Origin: Methylobacter sp.
GTDB lineage: Bacteria > Pseudomonadota > Gammaproteobacteria > Methylococcales > Methylomonadaceae
Length of the DNA stretch: 64,000 nt
NCBI GenBank assembly: GCA_026399025.1
Contig: JAPLRU010000116.1
Span: 1 to 64,000, forward strand
Direction: 5' to 3'
The notes beneath the pieces were generated by a model. That model worked only from the letters and a program-made list of their open reading frames with translations, was not told the DNA's origin and searched no databases. Below, one piece after another: positions 22,824 through 33,994 of the stretch; position 1 is the first letter of the stretch, and each line of letters starts with the position of its first letter. The translations under genes were made by a program, and so were the position numbers.

Positions 22824-23603
22824 TCACTGCCCCGCCGCAGCTCCCAGCCAACTGTATATCCGCTTAACCAACAAGCCTTCATCATGTAGATAACTATGGT
22901 CTTCGTCATCGATTTTAATCTGCCGGTAAGCGGTATTTTGTTTTGCCGCTAAGCGCCTATCCCTGGCGCTTCCGGTGACCTCCGGCAGATCCAGGGCAGC
23001 ATAAATATCGAGCATCGGAATTTTGATTTTTTTGATAAATTCCAGGGTTTGAGCCGCTTTATCGTCGCTAGCCGGCACCGGTAAACTAATAGCCACCACC
23101 GCTTTAATATCGGCGGCTTGCTCACTGAGGGCGTAAACGCCCATCAGTCCGCCCAAGCCATAGCCGACCAACACAATATTTTCCGCTCCTTGGCTCTTTG
23201 CGTAGCTTATTCCGGCCTGAATCCGCGCCGCCGCTTCGGCAAACAACGCATAGTAGTCTTGCTGTTCGGCGCCCGCTTCCCGTAGCGGCAGTTGCAGGGC
23301 CAGCGTTGCCCGGTTATGTTCGGGTAGCGCCAGCCTCAAACCGTAAATCAGGGGCTGCTGGTTGGGATGGCCGCCCATATCGTGCAGGATAATAGCCGCG
23401 TTTTTGCCGTCGGCTTTTTCCGTTTCAGTGTAAAGACCGAGAAATTTTTTGCCTTCCGATTCCAACCAGACCGTTTTGCCTATGGTCAGGGTTTTGCCGA
23501 TGCCGTCGGCGAATTCGGCTTCCCGCTTTTGATCGCCGGCTCGGCACACGGCGCCCGACAGACACGCCATGCACAGCAGCAAAACAACAACGCCGGTTTT
23601 CAT
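22824..23603 (-). CDS. DUF3530-like / alpha-beta hydrolase-fold exported protein
   Basis: Signal peptide; GKTVWLESEGKKFLGLYTE...AAIILHDMGGHPNQQ...VLVGYGLGGLMGVY. Confidence 0.75.
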   Translation of the reverse strand: MKTGVVVLLLCMACLSGAVCRAGDQKREAEFADGIGKTLTIGKTVWLESEGKKFLGLYTETEKADGKNAAIILHDMGGHPNQQPLIYGLRLALPEHNRATLALQLPLREAGAEQQDYYALFAEAAARIQAGISYAKSQGAENIVLVGYGLGGLMGVYALSEQAADIKAVVAISLPVPASDDKAAQTLEFIKKIKIPMLDIYAALDLPEVTGSARDRRLAAKQNTAYRQIKIDDEDHSYLHDEGLLVKRIYSWLGAAAGQ

Positions 23604-24655
23604 TCTCGCCCGTAAAAATTGCTGTACCGATACAAATCATGGACATGCCGCAACAGCACCATAATGACCGAAGCCACGGGCAATGCCAACAGAATGCCCA
23701 AAAAGCCGAATAACTGGCCGCCGGCCAATACCGCAAACATCACCGCAACCGGATGCAAGCCGATCTTATCCCCCACTAACATCGGCGTTAACACTATGCC
23801 TTCCAAAGACTGCCCGATAATAAATACGATGACCACCGGCACCAGCTGCATTAAATCGTGAAACTGCACCAAGGCCGCGACACAGGCCGTAACAATACCG
23901 ACGATTGAGCCCAGATAAGGCACAAAACTGACCAAACCGGCCAACATGCCTATCAACAATGCCAAATCAAGACCGGTCAACCACAGCCCAACGCTGTAAA
24001 TACAACCCAAAGCCAGCATCACATAGAACTGTCCACGGACAAAAGCCGACAACACCGTATCGACTTCGCGGGCCAGTTTGGTCGCGGTAGGCGCTACACG
24101 CCGCGGCAATAAATCATGGACCTTGACAATCAGGCCGTCCCAATCGCGCAATAAATAAAAAGTCACCACCGGAATTAACAGTACGTTCATCAGCCATTCG
24201 GCCAACACCCCGCCGGAATGCGAAACCGAGCTCATCAGAGCGGCGGCAATACCGCCGGCTTGCTCCCAGTGGCTCTTAACCAGATTAATAATCTGATTCA
24301 GATTAATCGGCCTGATGCCCAAATGGAACCGCCCCTGCAGCCAAGGGATCACGGTCTCATTCAGCCACGCCACATAAGCGGGCAGATTGCTGACGAAATG
24401 CTCGACCTGATACTCCAACAGAGGCAGCAACAACAGCAAAACCAGCACAAACATCAACGTCATCGCGGAAAAAACCAGCACTACCGCATGGGTTCTGGAC
24501 AATTGATAGGTTTCCAGCCGGTCGGTTAAGGGATCGCCCAAATAAGCCAGCATCACCGCAAAGGCAAACGGCATCAGTACCGGCGCCAATAGGTAAATCA
24601 GCGCGGCCATGCCCGAGATAAAAGCCAAAATCAGCCATTTTTGTGAATCGCTCAT
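23600..24655 (-). CDS. AI-2E family transporter / PerM-like permease
   Basis: Multi-TM; LAGLVSFVPYLGSIVG, FIIGQSLEGIVLTPMLVGDKIGLHPVAVMFAVLAGGQLFGFLGILLALPVASV. Confidence 0.93.
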   Translation of the reverse strand: MSDSQKWLILAFISGMAALIYLLAPVLMPFAFAVMLAYLGDPLTDRLETYQLSRTHAVVLVFSAMTLMFVLVLLLLLPLLEYQVEHFVSNLPAYVAWLNETVIPWLQGRFHLGIRPINLNQIINLVKSHWEQAGGIAAALMSSVSHSGGVLAEWLMNVLLIPVVTFYLLRDWDGLIVKVHDLLPRRVAPTATKLAREVDTVLSAFVRGQFYVMLALGCIYSVGLWLTGLDLALLIGMLAGLVSFVPYLGSIVGIVTACVAALVQFHDLMQLVPVVIVFIIGQSLEGIVLTPMLVGDKIGLHPVAVMFAVLAGGQLFGFLGILLALPVASVIMVLLRHVHDLYRYSNFYGRE

Positions 24656-24740
24656 TACACATCCTTAGCGCATTTATGCGCGTACTGAGTTTAAACGGAT
24701 TATCGCACCGAAGACATGAAGGACAGGCCGTTTGATTGCT

Positions 24741-27686
24741 TCATAGTGAATGACTCGCCCTTTCATTTAACGACGCGGGTGTTACCGCCGATTCCGGACT
24801 ATTAAGGCGGCACAGCCGCTCGACCGATTCCAGCACCTTGTGTTGGGCCTTGGCGAAATCGGTTAATAACTCCGGCTCATATTTCGCTTGCCGCTTAAGG
24901 GTTTGCTCCAACGCTTCTATACAGACTTTCAATTCCAACATCGCAAGATTAGCGGTCACACCCTTCATAGTATGGAGAAATTTTAGAGCCGACTCGATAT
25001 CGTCCGCTTGTAAAAAAGTATCCACGCGGGCCTCGGCGTCGCTAAAACCTTCGTGAAATTTCATTAACAACTGACAAAGCAACTGCACATTGCCCACCAC
25101 ATTTTTTAAGCTTTGCTGTACATCAATGCCGGGCAAAGACTCCGGCAGCAAAACTTCTGTCGACCTGTTCGAGCCGCTCACAACGGAATCCGATTTTTTG
25201 CGTAATTCCGGATTGATTACATCAACCAGACTTAGCAATAATTTATCGACATCGATAGGCTTGGTCACATAGCCGTTCATGCCGATTTGCAAGCATCTTT
25301 CCCTAACGTCATTCATCGCATGAGCGGTCATCGCAATAATCGGCAAGTCATTGAATCTCGAGTCGGAACGGATGATGCGAGTGGCCTCATAACCGTCCAT
25401 GACCGGCATTTGCAAGTCCATCAATACCGCATCGAAATACGTTGAGCGTATTTTTTGCACCGCTTCCTGGCCATTAATCGCCACCGTTACGTCAAATCCC
25501 TCCTGCTCCAGCGTTTCTTTCGCAACCTGTTGATTAATACTATTGTCTTCCACTAACAGCAGCTTGGTGTCTTTAATTTTATGCAGCTTTTCGTTTCTTA
25601 CCTCGGCGCGACTGTCGTGCAAAAGCGCATAGCCGTCCAAATAATTCCGGCCGAACGCATCGACCACGGCATTGAGCAGCGCCGACGGATGCACCGGTCT
25701 AACCAGAAAGCCGTCCAGATTGAGGTCACAGCAACGCTGAACGATACTTTCCCGGCTATGTACGGTGATCATAATAATACGGGGAACGCGGGTGACTTTA
25801 AGCTTTTCTTTAATATGACGGGCCACCGTAATGCCATCCATTTTGGGCAGATTCCATTCCATCAACACCAGCTGAAAAGGATTGTCAACCGCGTTTTCCA
25901 ACAGTTGTATCGCTTGCTCACCGGTACCGGCTTGAGTCACTTGGAACAGGAAAGATTCCAAATACAAGCATAAAATATTTCGCGAGGCCTCATTACCATC
26001 GACCACTAACGCTTTTAAACCTCGGAACGCATCGCCTGGCGCTTCTCGTTGCCGGTCCGCTCCCTGCGGTTGAGCGAAATCGGCGGTAAAAGTAAAGGTA
26101 CTGCCTGCCCCGATCTCACTGTTTACCTTGATGTCGCCGCCCATCATCGCGACGATCCGCTTACAAATGGCCAAACCCAGGCCGGTTCCGCCGTATTTAC
26201 GGGTTGTCGAGGTATCGGCCTGGCTAAAGGATTGGAATAAGCCGCCCAGTTGTTCTGCAGTCAGGCCGATGCCGGTATCTTTAACGGAAAATTCAAGACT
26301 AATGCGATCCGCTGCTGGCGTTGATTCGCCGCCTTGAGCCAAAGCGATGTTAATGGCAATGTCGCCGCGGCTGGTAAATTTCACCGCATTATTGACTAAA
26401 TTAAGCAATACTTGGCCCAGCCTTAACGGATCGCCGACCAAATACGTAGGCACCTCCTCGGCGATAACAAAATGTATCGGCAGGCCTTTTTCTTCCGCTT
26501 TGGCGGTTACCAGACCGGCAAGATCGTTTAACACATCATCCAAACTAAATACGATCGTTTCCAGTTCCAATCTTCCGGCTTCGATTTTGGAAAAATCTAA
26601 AATGTCATTAATGATAGCCAGTAACGCTTTTGAAGAAACCTCGACTTTGCATAAATAATCCCGCTGTTTCGGGCTCAGCTCGGTCTGCAAGGCCAAACGG
26701 GTCATCCCGATGATCGCATTCATCGGCGTTCGGATTTCGTGGCTCATCATCGAAAGAAACTCCGACTTGCTTTTATCGGCCGCAATCGCCCGATCTCGGG
26801 CCTCGGCCAATTCGGAAGTGCGCTCCAATACTTTTTGCTCTAAAGTTCGGCTGTATTCTTGAAGCTTGTCGTAAGAAACTTTCAGACTTTTGGCCATTTG
26901 CATAAAGGCTTTAGTAAGCGCGCCGATTTCGCCGTCCTGCTGAATCTTTTTAACCTTGTCGCTGACCGAAAAATCGCCTTGAGACAAGGCATCCGCCAGC
27001 CGGGTTAAATGCATCAAAGGCCTGGACAGGCGTTCGGAGACCAGCAATACGACACACGCGCCAACCAGAATAAAAACAAGGGTGGTGATTACTAACTGCA
27101 CGATCATGTCGCGGATTTGACGATTACTCTCCTTGCGGGAATTCACAATTTCCTGGTTAAGGGTCGCCAAAGAAAAGCCCAAGCGAAGAGCCCCCCAAGG
27201 TTTCGCGCTCACTTGAAGCGGCATGATGAATTCCATGATGGATTTACCGTCGCTTAAAAACTCATTCACCGTCACGTCCTTTTGGATCGCCGCAAACACA
27301 TCTTCCGGCCCCGTTAGAATGCTCATTTCCAGCTTCGGCTTTAGCGTATGAATATAAACTCGCCCTGAGTTTTGCATCAAGATGATGTAGTCAAGCTCCT
27401 TATTTTCCTTCACCGCCGTTTTTAATTGGTCGCCCACTTGGGAGAAGTTCGCGGAAGCGATACCATTGCGGACTTGTTCCGATAAATTATCGGATAGAAT
27501 ATGGCCGCCATCGATTAAGCGCCCTTTCATCAACGAGATACGTTTATCCAACTCCTTTTCAAACACCTGTTTTTGAAACTCAATCTGAATAAAGGTCAAC
27601 AACGTCAACAGAGAGATAATCAAGCCCACCATCGTAACGAGCAGCTTTCTAAAAATACTTCGTTTGACCATTTTATTTAAACTCAA
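24741..27686 (-). CDS. BarA-like hybrid sensor histidine kinase (HAMP-HisKA-HATPase-REC-REC-Hpt)
   Basis: [32 protein letters not shown], two receiver regions, Hpt motif [14 protein letters not shown]. Confidence 0.93.
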   Translation of the reverse strand: MSLNKMVKRSIFRKLLVTMVGLIISLLTLLTFIQIEFQKQVFEKELDKRISLMKGRLIDGGHILSDNLSEQVRNGIASANFSQVGDQLKTAVKENKELDYIILMQNSGRVYIHTLKPKLEMSILTGPEDVFAAIQKDVTVNEFLSDGKSIMEFIMPLQVSAKPWGALRLGFSLATLNQEIVNSRKESNRQIRDMIVQLVITTLVFILVGACVVLLVSERLSRPLMHLTRLADALSQGDFSVSDKVKKIQQDGEIGALTKAFMQMAKSLKVSYDKLQEYSRTLEQKVLERTSELAEARDRAIAADKSKSEFLSMMSHEIRTPMNAIIGMTRLALQTELSPKQRDYLCKVEVSSKALLAIINDILDFSKIEAGRLELETIVFSLDDVLNDLAGLVTAKAEEKGLPIHFVIAEEVPTYLVGDPLRLGQVLLNLVNNAVKFTSRGDIAINIALAQGGESTPAADRISLEFSVKDTGIGLTAEQLGGLFQSFSQADTSTTRKYGGTGLGLAICKRIVAMMGGDIKVNSEIGAGSTFTFTADFAQPQGADRQREAPGDAFRGLKALVVDGNEASRNILCLYLESFLFQVTQAGTGEQAIQLLENAVDNPFQLVLMEWNLPKMDGITVARHIKEKLKVTRVPRIIMITVHSRESIVQRCCDLNLDGFLVRPVHPSALLNAVVDAFGRNYLDGYALLHDSRAEVRNEKLHKIKDTKLLLVEDNSINQQVAKETLEQEGFDVTVAINGQEAVQKIRSTYFDAVLMDLQMPVMDGYEATRIIRSDSRFNDLPIIAMTAHAMNDVRERCLQIGMNGYVTKPIDVDKLLLSLVDVINPELRKKSDSVVSGSNRSTEVLLPESLPGIDVQQSLKNVVGNVQLLCQLLMKFHEGFSDAEARVDTFLQADDIESALKFLHTMKGVTANLAMLELKVCIEALEQTLKRQAKYEPELLTDFAKAQHKVLESVERLCRLNSPESAVTPASLNERASHSL

Positions 27687-27869
27687 AAGTGTATTGAGGG
27701 ATGGGTAGGCTTGTTTCTGTCGGCATTATAATGACTAACTTTGAAAGTACTGATTAATTTCAGTTGTGCCGCCGGAAACATTTTCGTCAACTCGCAAAAT
27801 AATAAGGTAGGGCTAGGCGATGCAGGAATTAGATAATAATTTGATCGGCCCCAAAGAACGCGATCACTG

Positions 27870-27987
27870 GTTGGCTTGTAGTTATTCGCCTCCCCCTTTG
27901 AAAAAGGGGGATTGAGGGGGATTTATTTAAAAAATCTCCCCTAACCCCTCTTTTTCAAAGAGGGGGACTGAATAACTACGTTGGCTT
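27870..27987. mobile_element. 102-bp MITE copy A (27878-27979) with 8-bp target-site duplication gttggctt
   Basis: Termini GTAGTTATTC...GAATAACTAC; TSD gttggctt at 27870-27877 and 27980-27987; 100/102 identical to the element at 41985-42086. Confidence 0.93.
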
Positions 27988-28010
27988 GAGACGAATAGAT
28001 CAATAAACAC

Positions 28011-28538
28011 ATGACCAAACCACTTTTATTCAGTTTCGAAGCAATTGCCGATCCGGATGCGGAGCTATTGATTCTGGGCAGCATGCCCGGACAAGAGTCT
28101 TTGGCGGCCCATCAATATTATGCCAATCGCCGCAATGCTTTTTGGAAAATCATGGCTCAATTGTTCTGCTTCGATCCTGACGCTTCCTATGAAGCGCGGC
28201 TACACGAACTGAAGGCGGCCCGCATCGCATTATGGGATGTAGTGCAATCCTGCACTCGCGTCGGCAGTTTAGATGCAAAGATTGATGCCGACTCGATCAC
28301 GGTCAATGACTTTTCGGACTTCTTTGCCAAGCATGATCGGGTTCGTGCGGTATTCTTCAACGGAGCGAAGGCCGAATCGGCATACCGGCGCTATGTTTTG
28401 CCGACTGTCGGTACTGTTCCGCTCAGCTACCTGCGTCTGCCTTCGACCAGCCCGGCTCATGCTTCTCTTTCTTATGAACAAAAGCTTCAGGCATGGCAAG
28501 CCGTGTTGGCTAAAAGAGCTGTCGCCATAACAACTTAA
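28011..28538 (+). CDS. DNA-deoxyinosine glycosylase / uracil-DNA glycosylase-superfamily protein
   Basis: LLILGSMPGQESLAAHQYYANRRNAFWKIMAQLF, ALWDVVQSCTRVGSLDAKI, PSTSPAHA. Confidence 0.88.
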   Translation: MTKPLLFSFEAIADPDAELLILGSMPGQESLAAHQYYANRRNAFWKIMAQLFCFDPDASYEARLHELKAARIALWDVVQSCTRVGSLDAKIDADSITVNDFSDFFAKHDRVRAVFFNGAKAESAYRRYVLPTVGTVPLSYLRLPSTSPAHASLSYEQKLQAWQAVLAKRAVAITT

Positions 28539-28572
28539 AACAAAACCACGAAAAACCTTCGCGGTGCATTAA

Positions 28573-28803
28573 TTATTTCTTTTTGAAGTAAAAAACCTGC
28601 CTATCGGCTTCCTTTATCGATTGAATAATTCGATGTCCGGTCTGCTCGGCATAAACCCCGAAATCCAAATGCGCCGCCGGGTCGGTCGCGATGACTTTGA
28701 CCACCTCGCCGCTGGACATCGTTATCAAGGTTTTTTTCAGGCGTAGTAAAGGTAAGGGGCAGTTCAAACCGCTGGCATCTAGTTCAATGTGGAATTCAAT
28801 CAT
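28573..28803 (-). CDS. TusA-family sulfurtransferase-like protein
   Basis: ELDASGLNCPLPLLRLKKTLITMSSGEVVKVIATDPAAHLDFGVY. Confidence 0.92.
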   Translation of the reverse strand: MIEFHIELDASGLNCPLPLLRLKKTLITMSSGEVVKVIATDPAAHLDFGVYAEQTGHRIIQSIKEADRQVFYFKKK

Positions 28804-28887
28804 GGCTTTATTTTTTAAGTTTTCTCAACTAAGTTGGGTCCGCTTATAATACCATCCTCTTTTAAATCCAAGAATCATCGTCACTCA

Positions 28888-30276
28888 ATGGATTATTTCC
28901 CTGTATTTTTAAAGCTTAAAGACCAAGCTTGCTTGGTGGTCGGGGCGGGCGAAGTCGCCGCCCGCAAAATCGAACTGTTGGCAAGAGCCGGCGCGAAAAT
29001 CACCGTCATCGCCGAACAGATAAGCCCGGCGGTATTGAGTTTGCAGGCAGCGCATAACTTAACGCTGGTGCAAAAATCATTCTCTTCCGCCGATCTTGGC
29101 GCATTCCGGCTGGTCGTATCGGCAACGGATAATAATGAAACCAATCGCTTGGTTGCTAAAACCGCGACGGAGCAAAACATCCCTTGTAATGTGGTCGATA
29201 CCCCCGAATTGTGCAGCTTTATTTTTCCGGCCATTATCGACCGCTCGCCGATTATTGCCGCGGTATCTTCCGGCGGCGCATCGCCGGTATTGGCGCGATT
29301 ACTCAGGGCAAAGCTGGAAACCGTGATTCCTCCGGCCTACGGCCGTCTTGCCGAATTGGCTGAAAAATTCAGGGACAAGGTCAAGCGGCATATTAACAAC
29401 CCGGCGCAGCGCAGAATTTTTTGGGAAAACGTGTTGCAGGGATCGGTCGCCGAACTGATTTTCTCCGGCAACGAGCAGGAAGCCGAACGGCAATTGCAGC
29501 AAACCTTGCTTACGCAAAGCGAAAACACTCGACTCGGCGAAGTCTACCTGGTTGGAGCAGGCCCCGGCGCGCCGGACTTATTGACTTTCCGCGCACTACG
29601 GTTGATGCAACAGGCCGACGTAGTCGTTTATGACCGGCTGGTTTCGCCGGAAATTCTCGATCTGGTGCGCCGCGACGCGGAAAAAATTTATGTCGGCAAA
29701 CAACGGCAATATCATGCGTTGCCGCAGGAATCGATTAATACCTTGCTGGCCGATTTGGCTAAAGCCGGCAAGCGGGTGGTACGCTTAAAGGGCGGCGATC
29801 CGTTTATATTCGGTCGCGGCGGCGAAGAAATTGAAACCTTAATGCAGGAGGGCATTGCTTTCCAAGTCGTTCCCGGCATTACCGCGGCTTCCGGCTGCGC
29901 GACTTACGCAGGCATTCCGCTGACCCATCGCGATCATGCGCAATCCTGCACCTTCGTGACCGGACATTTAAAGGATAATTCCGTCAACTTAAATTGGACG
30001 CAACTGGCCGCGCCCAATCAAACTATCGTCATCTATATGGGCTTGGCCGGACTGGAGCAGATTTGCCGATCTTTAATTGAGCACGGCAGCCCCAAAGATT
30101 TACCTATCGCCATCGTGCAGCAAGGCACCACATCCAATCAGCGGGTGATTACCGGTACCCTGGCAACATTGCCGGACAAAATTGCCGGTGAGGACATCAA
30201 GCCTCCGACATTGACCATCATCGGCACAGTGGTCACCTTACATGAAAAACTGAGCTGGTTTCAGACCCACCGCTAA
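28888..30276 (+). CDS. cysG: Siroheme synthase (fused CysG)
   Basis: MDYFPVFLKLKDQACLVVGAGEVAARKI...VYLVGAGPGAPDLLTFRALRLMQQADVVVYDRLVS...RLKGGDPFIFGRGGEE. Confidence 0.96.
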   Translation: MDYFPVFLKLKDQACLVVGAGEVAARKIELLARAGAKITVIAEQISPAVLSLQAAHNLTLVQKSFSSADLGAFRLVVSATDNNETNRLVAKTATEQNIPCNVVDTPELCSFIFPAIIDRSPIIAAVSSGGASPVLARLLRAKLETVIPPAYGRLAELAEKFRDKVKRHINNPAQRRIFWENVLQGSVAELIFSGNEQEAERQLQQTLLTQSENTRLGEVYLVGAGPGAPDLLTFRALRLMQQADVVVYDRLVSPEILDLVRRDAEKIYVGKQRQYHALPQESINTLLADLAKAGKRVVRLKGGDPFIFGRGGEEIETLMQEGIAFQVVPGITAASGCATYAGIPLTHRDHAQSCTFVTGHLKDNSVNLNWTQLAAPNQTIVIYMGLAGLEQICRSLIEHGSPKDLPIAIVQQGTTSNQRVITGTLATLPDKIAGEDIKPPTLTIIGTVVTLHEKLSWFQTHR

Positions 30277-30304
30277 TAGATCTTATTTTTGAACTATTTT
30301 GTTT

Positions 30305-30357
30305 ACTACGAAGAGCACGAAGAAATAAACCTCGTGTTCTTCGTGTCTTCGTGGTGA
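30305..30357. repeat. 'CACCACGAAGACACGAAG' palindromic repeat, copy 1
   Basis: actacgaagagcacgaagaaataaacctcgtgttcttcgtgtcttcgtggtga. Confidence 0.7.
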
Positions 30358-30550
30358 CGTTTTTAGCCTTTTTAAATCGTTTTTTTGCAGACTCACCCGT
30401 TGTTAATGAAATATTGCGAAAAAATAAATAAAACAATTGAATTTTCCTATCAAATTCCCTATTCTTTCCCGGTTTAACTTTCAATCGAACTGTTATTTTC
30501 TTCAAAAAATAAACAACGGTTCTTTTTACCACCCCAGAGGAGAGATCAAC

Positions 30551-30889
30551 ATGAAAAAAACATTAGGTACAGTAGCCGGTATTGCTTTACTCGCGTTAAG
30601 CGGACAAGTATTTGCCGACGAAGCCAGTGACGTGGGTAAAAAAATCTACGAACGCGCTTTCGGTCGCGGTTGCGGCACTTGCCACGATATCGCTTCAAAC
30701 CCACAGTTGTCCGCTTTAATTAAAGCGGGTCAGTTGGACAGAGCGAAATTCGAAACCGTTCTTAAAGAAGGCAAAGGCGGCATGCCCAAAGCTATCGCTG
30801 AAATCATGAAAAACCCTGCTGTTGTTAAAGCCGGATACGGCGAAGACCAAGCTGTTGACGCTCTGTACAAATATCTGGGCGGCAATTAA
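30551..30889 (+). CDS. Small monoheme c-type cytochrome
   Basis: Signal peptide MKKTLGTVAGIALLALSGQVFA, heme motif CGTCH, distal Met region (GGMPKA). Confidence 0.92.
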   Translation: MKKTLGTVAGIALLALSGQVFADEASDVGKKIYERAFGRGCGTCHDIASNPQLSALIKAGQLDRAKFETVLKEGKGGMPKAIAEIMKNPAVVKAGYGEDQAVDALYKYLGGN

Positions 30890-30907
30890 TCCTCCTTCGA
30901 TAAGCAT

Positions 30908-30946
30908 AAAAAAGCCCCGTAGTCATCGACTACGGGGCTTTTTTTA
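30908..30946 (+). terminator. Rho-independent terminator after the cytochrome c gene
   Basis: aaaaaagccccgtagtcatcgactacggggcttttttt: perfect stem with A/T tracts on both sides. Confidence 0.9.
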
Positions 30947-30965
30947 TACTCAAGGAAAACGAAAA

Positions 30966-31577
30966 TCAATCCTTACCTAAATAGCTGGTTTTGATTTCTT
31001 TATACGGTAAGCGATTGCGATTCTTTATCCAGACGCCCGCAACCGCCGCCAGCATTAACCCGCAAGAAGCAATAGTCAAATAGATCAGACGCTTTAATTG
31101 GGACATTTCCTGCATCAACTGCTCGTTAGAAACGGCGGCTTGTCCTTTTTTGACCGGTTCCGAATAGGAGCGAAGCACGTTAAGATCCTTTTTCAGCTCT
31201 TCAATCGTGCCTATGGAGCTGGACATAGAACCAACCCGAATGCTTTCTTCCAGCGCGTTCAATTTGCTCTCAATGGAACCACTAACCAAGCCGACCAACT
31301 GGCCTTTCAGCGCGCTCACTTCCGAAGACAGCACCGGATTCATTTCAGCCGCATAAATCTCGGTAGCCGTGGCTTTTTTATAGTGGCTGATAAAGCCTTC
31401 GCTTGGGAACAATAAAAAGCCCGCTATCAAAACCACAGCCATCAGCGCGCAGACTATAGCCAGCAACAGTCTGTTAACCTTCATTAAGGCATGCTGCGAA
31501 GGTATGATTTGCAGAACCGTAGAGGCGTTGCCGGGCAAGGTCTCCACTACCGAATTGATCTTATCTATGTCGCTCAT
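30966..31577 (-). CDS. Hypothetical two-TM, coiled-coil membrane protein
   Basis: TM LLLAIVCALMAVVLIAGFLLF, central helical region, second TM LIYLTIASCGLMLAAVAGVWI; coding-like ORF with a clear start. Confidence 0.7.
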   Translation of the reverse strand: MSDIDKINSVVETLPGNASTVLQIIPSQHALMKVNRLLLAIVCALMAVVLIAGFLLFPSEGFISHYKKATATEIYAAEMNPVLSSEVSALKGQLVGLVSGSIESKLNALEESIRVGSMSSSIGTIEELKKDLNVLRSYSEPVKKGQAAVSNEQLMQEMSQLKRLIYLTIASCGLMLAAVAGVWIKNRNRLPYKEIKTSYLGKD

Positions 31578-31787
31578 TAGTTACTTCCTCTCGTACCAGG
31601 AACTCATGGTCACCAACCACCCTGACCGAATAATTATTATTTTTCGTAACAAACCCTGTCGGTAGCCGCGCTACCCGACTCGCGATTATACAAGTTTAAT
31701 GCTCGAATCCTGCATTTTATTTAACGGCATCCGGCCATGAAGCCAACAAAATTCAGCAAGGTATGCCCGCATACCTTGCTGATAAGA

Positions 31788-32999
31788 TTAACTTAAACGC
31801 TTCGCCGCTATTCTCATTCTCAGCGCATTTAACTTGATAAAACCTTCGGCGTCTTTTTGATTATAAGCGCCGCCGTCATCTTCAAAAGTCGCAATGCTTT
31901 CATCGAACAGGCTGTCGGTTTCGGACGCGCGCCCGACCACGATCACATTACCCTTATAAAGCTTGAGCCTGACTTTGCCGTTAACGTTTGCCTGCGATGC
32001 ATCAATCATGGTTTGCATCATTTTTCGCTCGGGACTCCACCAGTAACCGTTATAAATTAACGACGCATAACGCGGCATCAGTTCATCCTTTAAATGCGCC
32101 ACTTCGCGGTCCAGCGTTAAGGATTCAATAGCACGATGCGCTTTGAGCATCACCGTACCTGCCGGTGTTTCGTAACAGCCGCGCGATTTCATGCCGACGT
32201 AGCGGTTTTCGACAATATCCAAGCGACCGATGCCGTTAGCTCCCGCCACCTTGTTTAACTGCTCCAGAACCGTCGCAGGCGAACAAGGTACATCGTCAAT
32301 CGCAACAATATCGCCTTGGCGGTAAGTCAGTTCAATATAGGTGGCTTGATCGGGCGCGGCTTCAGGCGAGACCGTCCAGCGCCACATGTCTTCCTCAGGT
32401 TCCGCCCAAGGATCTTCCAGAATCCGGCCTTCGTAAGAAATATGCAGTAAATTGGCATCCATTGAATAAGGCGAGGTTTTGCCTTGTTTCATTTCCACCG
32501 GGATATTGTGTTTTTCAGCATAAGCCAACAACGTTTGACGGGAAGTTAAATCCCATTCCCGCCAAGGCGCGATAACCTTTATATCGGGACGCAAAGCGTA
32601 AGCGCCCAACTCAAAACGCACTTGGTCGTTGCCTTTGCCGGTTGCGCCGTGAGAAATGGCGTTCGCGCCGGTTTCATTGGCGATGTCGATCAGCCGTTTG
32701 GCGATTAAAGGACGGGCAATCGAAGTGCCCAGCAAATATTCGCCCTCGTAAATCGTATTGGCGCGAAACATCGGGAAGACATAATCACGGGCAAAATCTT
32801 CACGCAAATCTTCGATGTAAATATCCTTAATACCCATCGCTTGCGCTTTCGCCCGCGCCGGTTCGACTTCGCCGCCCTGCCCCAAATCAGCGGTAAAAGT
32901 AACGACTTCGCAGTCGTACACATCCTGCAACCATTTAAGAATAACGGAAGTATCCAAACCTCCGGAATAAGCCAGTACCACTTTATTAATTTCCGACAT
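31788..32999 (-). CDS. argG: Argininosuccinate synthase
   Basis: [35 protein letters not shown]. Confidence 0.98.
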   Translation of the reverse strand: MSEINKVVLAYSGGLDTSVILKWLQDVYDCEVVTFTADLGQGGEVEPARAKAQAMGIKDIYIEDLREDFARDYVFPMFRANTIYEGEYLLGTSIARPLIAKRLIDIANETGANAISHGATGKGNDQVRFELGAYALRPDIKVIAPWREWDLTSRQTLLAYAEKHNIPVEMKQGKTSPYSMDANLLHISYEGRILEDPWAEPEEDMWRWTVSPEAAPDQATYIELTYRQGDIVAIDDVPCSPATVLEQLNKVAGANGIGRLDIVENRYVGMKSRGCYETPAGTVMLKAHRAIESLTLDREVAHLKDELMPRYASLIYNGYWWSPERKMMQTMIDASQANVNGKVRLKLYKGNVIVVGRASETDSLFDESIATFEDDGGAYNQKDAEGFIKLNALRMRIAAKRLS

Positions 33000-33208
33000 A
33001 ATGCCTATACCCTACCTTGAGTTAAAAATGCGGCGAATTATACCGGAAAATGCGCGTTTCAGCAGTAACCTACTCTAAGTCATGTCGCCATTGATAAAAT
33101 ACGCGCCGAAGATAGAACACGTCCTCTCACAGCATTCCTGAGTACAATGTCGCGTCATTGCCGCTGAAAACAGTACGGCTCCCGTTTTAAACTTATCGCA
33201 CTCAAGCT

Positions 33209-33916
33209 ATGGCCTCTATACCTTTATTAATCAGCTCTCCGCATCCTTGCAGCTATTTGGACCGCGAACACGCGCAATCCGTGTTTGTTCATCCTTTCGT
33301 TAAAATGGATACCGCTATTTATTCCCAGCTTATGGCTCAGGGCTTCAGGCGTAGCGGCGATGAGGTTTACCGTCCTCAGTGTGCGCAGTGTTCGCAATGC
33401 GTTCCGGTGCGCTTGCCGGTTGCGCAATTTAAGCCTAATCGTCAGCAAAAACGCTGTTTGCAAAAAAACAGTGAAACTACCGTAATAATCAAGCCCGCAG
33501 TCTTCGAACAAGCGCATTACGATCTTTATTTACGCTACCAAAAGCAACGTCATGCCGAGGGCAGTATGGCAAACACCGGCCCGGACGAATACATTAAGTT
33601 TTTAGGCTGCTCATGGTGCGACACCCGATTTGTAGAATTTTTTTGCGCCGGTGAGCTGGCCGCCGTGGCCGTGGTGGATTGTCTGGATAATGCGCTCTCA
33701 GCGGTTTATACCTTTTTCGATCCGAAGTTTTCCGGCTATAGCCTCGGCGTTTATGCGGTGCTGTGGCAGATAGACTATGCGCAAAAGCAGGATCTCGACT
33801 GGCTGTATCTAGGTTTTTGGATTGCCGAGTGTCGGAAAATGAACTACAAAAATCAATATCAGCCCTTGCAAGGCCTGATTGCGCAGCAGTGGAGTTTTTT
33901 AGAAACCCAGCCATGA
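33209..33916 (+). CDS. bpt: Aspartate/glutamate leucyl(arginyl)transferase
   Basis: HPCSYLDREHAQSVFV, GFRRSGDEVYRPQCAQCSQCVPVRLPVAQF, LGFWIAECRKMNYKNQYQPLQ. Confidence 0.94.
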   Translation: MASIPLLISSPHPCSYLDREHAQSVFVHPFVKMDTAIYSQLMAQGFRRSGDEVYRPQCAQCSQCVPVRLPVAQFKPNRQQKRCLQKNSETTVIIKPAVFEQAHYDLYLRYQKQRHAEGSMANTGPDEYIKFLGCSWCDTRFVEFFCAGELAAVAVVDCLDNALSAVYTFFDPKFSGYSLGVYAVLWQIDYAQKQDLDWLYLGFWIAECRKMNYKNQYQPLQGLIAQQWSFLETQP

Positions 33917-33928
33917 ATCTTAAAAATT

Positions 33929-33972
33929 CACCACGAAGACACGAAGAAATAAAATTTCGTGTCTTCGTGGTG
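33929..33972. repeat. 'CACCACGAAGACACGAAG' palindromic repeat, copy 2 (between convergent bpt and pilR)
   Basis: caccacgaagacacgaagaaataaaatttcgtgtcttcgtggtg, near-perfect palindrome. Confidence 0.8.
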
Positions 33973-33994
33973 AGTTTCTTTAGATTGATACCCG

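Noticed and set aside
27820-27990. Tiny ORF MQELDNNLIGPKERDHWLA* as a genuine small protein
   Set aside because: Only 19 codons, no homology basis; noted only as context for the MITE target site.
31660-31678. ggtagccgcgctacc hairpin as a terminator
   Set aside because: Short stem without a T-tract on either strand; insufficient support.
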